This document shows positions 60,218 through 64,000 of a stretch of DNA of 64,000 bases, piece after piece. Position 1 is the stretch's first letter. The number at the start of each line of letters is the position of its first letter. Origin of the DNA: Spirochaetota bacterium (GTDB lineage: Bacteria > Spirochaetota > Spirochaetia > Treponematales > Treponemataceae); assembly GCA_023443865.1 (NCBI GenBank), contig JAEZST010000018.1, forward strand, positions 124,001-188,000, read 5' to 3'. The notes below the pieces were generated by a model. The model was not told the origin of the DNA. It searched no databases and saw only the letters and a program-made list of their open reading frames with translations. The position numbers were made by a program, and so were the translations under genes.

Positions 60218-61371
60218 GACCGAATTCCCTCCAGGGTCTGCTTCAGTGACGGGCCCGAGCCGGAGGGCTGGTAGAGATTGGGCAGCGAAAAGAACCGAAG
60301 AATGCAATACCCCGCGGCGCCGTACGCTACCGCCGTTTTGCCGAGCGATGAGGGAATAACCTCGCACCGCTGGCGCTTGCGATAGGGCCATTTCAAATTG
60401 ATTTCTTCCCGTATCATGAGCGCCAGTTCCTCGGTTAAGTCGGGGGTCAGTCCCCCGAGAAATACCGAATCGAGGTTTAATAGATTCGCCATGAGCGCCA
60501 CGTGCGCGGCGAGCTCCGAAAAAACGCTGCCGGTAACGGATCTGTCCGAACCGACCAATTCCCCGGACAGGTCATTCGACTGAAACTGCCCCGAATTGCC
60601 GGGTTTCCACAGGATGCTCCGGAATTCGCCCGCGGAGTATTCCCGCCCGTAGTAGGGATTGCCGTTGAGAATGAACCCGCACCCCACCGAAAGGTTCTTG
60701 CGGCTTCCCGTGGACCCCGTGATCTTGCGGATTTCCGAAAGCAGGAACAGGGCGTTTTCGAGTCCCTTTCCGTGACGGAGCGCCATCTCCCCCAGACAGC
60801 CGCACCGCGCGTCGTTTTCAAGGTAGACCGGTACCCCGTACTTTTCGGTCATGGCCGCGCAAAAGGCGGTTTCTTCCTCGATCATGAGGGGAATTGACTG
60901 GAGAATCGTGCCCGATTCCGCGTTGACCACGGCGGGAATTCCCACCCCGATGCCCAAGAGGGGCGTGTTTCTCCCCTCTATGTCCGGTTTAAGCGAGCCC
61001 ACCGCCGCGTCGAAGGCCTCGAAGATCGAGGTTACCTCGAGGGACTGGGAAACCTCGTGGAGTATTGTGCCGTTCAAGTCGGCGATGGCCGCGACGAATC
61101 CGTCGGTGGTGATTTCGATGCCTACGGAAAGGCCAAACTCGCCCACTATCTCCAGTTGAATCGGCTTTCTCCCGCCGAGCGGCCCGGCGCTGCCCTGCGC
61201 GAAGGCCCGGATAATGCCGATCTCCTGCAGGGCCGACACGATCTTCGTGACCGTCGACTTGTCAATTCCGAGCTGTTGTGCTATTTCTATTCGACTGATT
61301 CCTTTGGTTTGCCAGATAAGCCTGAGCACGCGCGAGATATTAAGGTCGCCGGGGGCATTTAGGGTTTTCAT
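60214..61371 (-). CDS. ROK-family transcription regulator
   Basis: A 385-residue protein with an N-terminal MarR-like helix-turn-helix (ISRIEIAQQLGIDKSTVTKI) and a C-terminal ROK sugar-kinase-like domain (VYLENDARCGCLGEMALRHG). The usual kinase phosphate motif is altered (GIEITTDGFVAAIADLNG) and the CxCGxxGC zinc set is not evident, so it is a regulator rather than a kinase. I start at the ATG at 61371, because the -10 of its promoter falls in the extended frame that begins at 61410. The mRNA leader would be very short. It may control the adjacent aldo/keto reductase or the ABC operon. Confidence 0.88.
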   Translation of the reverse strand: MKTLNAPGDLNISRVLRLIWQTKGISRIEIAQQLGIDKSTVTKIVSALQEIGIIRAFAQGSAGPLGGRKPIQLEIVGEFGLSVGIEITTDGFVAAIADLNGTILHEVSQSLEVTSIFEAFDAAVGSLKPDIEGRNTPLLGIGVGIPAVVNAESGTILQSIPLMIEEETAFCAAMTEKYGVPVYLENDARCGCLGEMALRHGKGLENALFLLSEIRKITGSTGSRKNLSVGCGFILNGNPYYGREYSAGEFRSILWKPGNSGQFQSNDLSGELVGSDRSVTGSVFSELAAHVALMANLLNLDSVFLGGLTPDLTEELALMIREEINLKWPYRKRQRCEVIPSSLGKTAVAYGAAGYCILRFFSLPNLYQPSGSGPSLKQTLEGIRS

Positions 61372-61381
61372 GTTTTGTTCT

Positions 61382-61410
61382 ATAATAACAGCATGGCGCT
61401 TTGACGACAA
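61382..61410 (-). promoter_or_regulatory. promoter of the ROK regulator
   Basis: On the minus strand TTGTCG (61410-61405), 17 bases, then TATTAT (61387-61382), with the ATG only about 11 bases beyond the -10. It supports the start at 61371. Confidence 0.65.
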
Positions 61411-61434
61411 GATTAGCCACGCGAGGAGCTCTGT

Positions 61435-62451
61435 ATGAACGTATACTCGGCCGATGTCGGGCGATACGACACGATGAAATACCGCCGATGCGGGAAAAGC
61501 GGTATTAAGCTACCGGAGATATCCCTGGGGCTCTGGCATAATTTCGGCGGCGTAGACGCGGCCGAAAACGGCGAACAGATCGCGCTCCGCGCCTTTGACG
61601 TCGGGATAACGCATTTTGACCTGGCGAACAATTACGGGCCCCCGCCCGGTTCCGCCGAGGCCTTTTTCGGTCATTTGATGGATCGGCACCTCAGGCCCTA
61701 CCGGGACGAGCTTTTTATCTCCACGAAGGCCGGCTACGGCATGTGGGCGGGCCCGTACGGGGATTGGGGCTCAAAAAAATACCTGGTTTCGAGCCTGGAC
61801 CAAAGCCTGAAACGCATGAAACTGGACTACGTGGACCTTTTCTATCACCACCGGCCCGACCCCGAAACGCCGCTTGAGGAAACCATGGGGGCCCTGGATT
61901 ACGTCGTGCGCTCCGGCCGCGCCCTCTACGTCGGTATTTCCAATTACGGTCCTGAAGACACGCGTCGGGCCGCCGCTATCCTCCGTTCTCTCGGCACGCC
62001 CTGCCTTATCCATCAGGCCAGGTATTCCATGCTCTCCCGGGAGCCCGAAACGGCAGGGGCCGCGGGCAGCCTTCTCGACGTTTTGGGCGAGGAAGGCATG
62101 GGCGGAATCTGGTTTTCTCCCCTGGCGCAGGGGCTATTGACCGGCCGCTACCTGAACGGCTCCGTGCCCGAAGGCTCGCGGGCCTCCAAGGCTTTCTTTC
62201 TCAAGCCCGAGCGGCTCACGGAGGCCCTGTTGGCGAAGCTCAACGCGCTGAACGCGATTGCCGGGGCGAGGGGCGAAACCCTCTCCCAGATCGCCATAAA
62301 ATGGCTCCTGCGGGACTCCCGCACCGCGTCGGTACTCCTGGGCGCCAGTTCCGTCGCCCAGCTCGAGGAGAACGTGCGGGCGCTGGAAGGCGCTCCGCTT
62401 TCCGCGGGGGAACTCGATCAAATCGAAACGTCGCTCCGCATGCCGGAATGA
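61435..62451 (+). CDS. aldo/keto reductase (YghZ-like)
   Basis: A 338-residue NADPH-dependent aldo/keto reductase with an (alpha/beta)8 fold. The opening YDTMKYRRCGKSGIKLPEIS, the active-site tyrosine in FDLANNYGPPPGSAEAFFG, the lysine in FISTKAGYGMWAGPYGD and YVDLFYHHRPDPETPLEETM resemble YghZ, the L-glyceraldehyde-3-phosphate reductase group. GAGGAG lies six bases before the ATG. It is divergent from the ROK regulator and sits 17 bases ahead of pyruvate kinase on the same strand, so a link to glycolysis is plausible. Confidence 0.9.
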   Translation: MNVYSADVGRYDTMKYRRCGKSGIKLPEISLGLWHNFGGVDAAENGEQIALRAFDVGITHFDLANNYGPPPGSAEAFFGHLMDRHLRPYRDELFISTKAGYGMWAGPYGDWGSKKYLVSSLDQSLKRMKLDYVDLFYHHRPDPETPLEETMGALDYVVRSGRALYVGISNYGPEDTRRAAAILRSLGTPCLIHQARYSMLSREPETAGAAGSLLDVLGEEGMGGIWFSPLAQGLLTGRYLNGSVPEGSRASKAFFLKPERLTEALLAKLNALNAIAGARGETLSQIAIKWLLRDSRTASVLLGASSVAQLEENVRALEGAPLSAGELDQIETSLRMPE

Positions 62452-62468
62452 CCGTTTAAGAGGTGAAT

Positions 62469-64000
62469 ATGTTTTCAAGAAAGACCAAAATCGTATGTTC
62501 CATGGGACCGACCACCGAAAACCTGGACGTGGTGTGCGATCTTTTGAGGGCCGGCATGAACGTCGCCCGCTTCAATTTTTCCCACTCGGACCATCCCTAT
62601 CACAAGGCGAACATGGAACGGGTACGCGAGGCTTCCCGGATTACGGGTATCCCCTGCGCCCTCCTTTTGGACACGAAGGGGCCGGAAATCCGGACCGGGC
62701 TCGTGCCCAACGACGGCAAGATCGAGATCCGGGAAGGGGACACGATTCTCTGCACCAACGACGACGGCCCGACGGTCGCCGCGGGCAGCCCCGAGGCGGG
62801 CGGGGCGGGCAAGCCCGGCCGAATCGCCTTAAGCTGGAAAAAGCTTCCCGAGGAAATAAAGAAGGATTGCCGAATCCTCATCGCCGACGGCCTTATAGAG
62901 CTCTTGGTACTGGAAACCGACGGAAAATCGGTAATTACCGCCAAGGCCCTGAACTCGGGCAAGATCGGAAGCAGGAAAAACGTGAACGTGATCGGCATTC
63001 ATCCCGACGTGCCGGTCTTGAGCGAGCAGGACAAGAAGGATATCGAGTTCGGCATTTCCATGGGCATCGATTACATCGCGGCGAGCTTCGTCAGCTCTCC
63101 CGCCGACGTGGTGTCCATTCTCCGCTTCATCGAGCCCTTCGGCTCCAAGGTGAAGGTGATCGCTAAAATCGAGAACGAGGAAGGGCTCGACTCGATCGAC
63201 GATATCGTGGCGGTCTCGGCGGGCGTGATGGTCGCGCGGGGCGACCTGGGCGTTCAGCTCGCCACCGAACGCATACCGCTCGCCCAGAAAAAGATTATCC
63301 AGTCGTGCAACCGCGCGGGAAAGCCCGTCATTACGGCCACGCAAATGCTCGATTCCATGATCACGAACCCGCGCCCCACCCGGGCCGAGCTTACGGACGT
63401 GGCGAACGCCATTTTCGACGGTACCGACGCGGTTATGCTTTCTGGCGAGACGGCCAACGGCGCGTATCCCGTGGAAGCCGTGAAGACCATGGCCAAGATC
63501 GCCCTCACCGTGGAAGCGTCCGAGGAATACAAGGCGAAGATGCGGGCCACCAACCCGGAATCGCGGGTAAACGGCGACGTATCGCGCTCCGTGGCCTGCG
63601 GCGCCTACCGGACCGCCACCGAAATCGGCGCGGCAGCCCTGGTAACGCCGACCATGAGCGGGACCACCGCGCGGCTTTTGAGCAATTACCGGCCCGAACA
63701 GCCCATCATCGCGGCCACCCCGCACGAGACCGTCATGCGCCAACTTTTGCTGCATTGGGGCGTCTTTCCGGTCATGGTTCCCGTGGCCGAAGATTCCGAG
63801 GCCATGACCCAAAATTGCATGCGCGCGGCCCTGGATACCGGGGTGTTAAAGCCCGCGGACAAGGTGGTCATGATGTTCGGCATGCCCATCGTGAGCCCCA
63901 TCGTCGTGAACACGATCCGCGTCATCTACGTGGGCAACGTGCTCGCGCGGGGAGCGAACGGCGGCGGCATTAACCGGAAATCGGCGAAGATCGCGAATCC
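62469..64000 (+). CDS. pyk: pyruvate kinase (3' end outside the window)
   Basis: The first 510 codons of pyruvate kinase, which makes ATP and pyruvate from phosphoenolpyruvate. Seen are SRKTKIVCSMGPTTENLDVV, MNVARFNFSHSDH, LLLDTKGPEIRTG, the catalytic VKVIAKIENEEGLDSIDDIV, VMVARGDLGVQL, PVITATQMLDSMITNPRPTR and ANAIFDGTDAVMLSGETANG. The C-terminal domain has reached GGGINRKSAKI at the window edge. AGAGGTGAAT precedes the ATG. The inserted loop near residues 95-115 carries a Pro/Gly-rich stretch (SPEAGGAGKPGR) of variable length in the family. Confidence 0.95.
   Translation, partial: MFSRKTKIVCSMGPTTENLDVVCDLLRAGMNVARFNFSHSDHPYHKANMERVREASRITGIPCALLLDTKGPEIRTGLVPNDGKIEIREGDTILCTNDDGPTVAAGSPEAGGAGKPGRIALSWKKLPEEIKKDCRILIADGLIELLVLETDGKSVITAKALNSGKIGSRKNVNVIGIHPDVPVLSEQDKKDIEFGISMGIDYIAASFVSSPADVVSILRFIEPFGSKVKVIAKIENEEGLDSIDDIVAVSAGVMVARGDLGVQLATERIPLAQKKIIQSCNRAGKPVITATQMLDSMITNPRPTRAELTDVANAIFDGTDAVMLSGETANGAYPVEAVKTMAKIALTVEASEEYKAKMRATNPESRVNGDVSRSVACGAYRTATEIGAAALVTPTMSGTTARLLSNYRPEQPIIAATPHETVMRQLLLHWGVFPVMVPVAEDSEAMTQNCMRAALDTGVLKPADKVVMMFGMPIVSPIVVNTIRVIYVGNVLARGANGGGINRKSAKIAN

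Noticed and set aside
62829..63812. 327-residue minus-strand frame
   Set aside because: Antisense to pyruvate kinase with no supporting motif.
1..64000. CRISPR arrays, IS elements or prophage genes
   Set aside because: No regularly spaced repeats, transposase, integrase or phage structural genes were found by reading.

Overview
The window is GC-rich bacterial chromosome, most likely from a spirochaete close to Treponema. This is an inference from gene content: two linked cyclic-nucleotide-binding proteins (one with TPRs), a eukaryotic-type UDPGP uridylyltransferase, methyl-accepting chemotaxis and CheW genes, an oligoendopeptidase F and a cytidylate-kinase-like protein. No rRNA or marker gene settles the genus. 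Genes are dense, often overlap by 1 to 4 bases (TAATG, ATGA) and mostly start after a recognisable Shine-Dalgarno.

Layout. 1-14.6 kb is ordinary chromosome: a partial gene and a Crp/Fnr regulator, oligoendopeptidase F, a glutaredoxin, a zinc-ribbon membrane protein with an acyltransferase, a MoxR/DUF58/DUF4129-like operon, an XRE regulator with a small membrane protein under a clear promoter/operator, a membrane LuxR-type regulator, a lipoprotein hydrolase, a cytidylate-kinase-like protein and a six-hairpin glycosidase-like protein. 14.6-20.0 kb is a lower-GC, decaying insert between two 68-bp direct repeats (one mismatch). It holds a lone PAS domain, an XRE regulator, a small pseudogene, a broken chemoreceptor, an intact cheW and a K+/H+-type antiporter. 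20.1-25.3 kb is one 1726-residue kinase/ATPase/GAF/diguanylate-cyclase protein. 25.4-29.8 kb is an arsenic/thiol-metal cluster (thioredoxin-like protein, ArsC, ACR3, two ArsR, a DGC-domain protein and a permease) sharing an 18-bp operator-like element.

29.9-48.7 kb is a defence island. It contains a type I restriction-modification operon (hsdR, hsdM, a RhuM-family gene, hsdS), an HNH nuclease, a Vsr-like nuclease, a complete Wadjet-like jetABCD operon, a ribbon-helix-helix antitoxin with a nonsense-mutated MazF-like toxin, a hipBA pair with several inverted repeats upstream, and a three-gene operon I do not recognise (zinc-ribbon protein, acidic protein, HAD deoxyribonucleotidase-like). The island ends near a tRNA-Thr(CGU) gene whose 3' end and terminator have been partly duplicated into hairpin-rich units.

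49.3-64 kb is ordinary chromosome again: two cyclic-nucleotide-binding proteins, a PHP phosphoesterase, a ComM/YifB ATPase, a UTP-glucose-1-phosphate uridylyltransferase-like protein, a sugar ABC transporter with three LacI-type operators at its promoter, its likely LacI repressor, a ROK regulator, a YghZ-like aldo/keto reductase and the start of pyruvate kinase. The last stretch reads as regulated sugar uptake feeding glycolysis.

The best candidates for something undescribed are the three-gene operon at 47272-48706, the R-M-(22-codon ORF)-RhuM-S coupling, the hairpin units beside tRNA-Thr, and the direct-repeat-bounded decaying insert.
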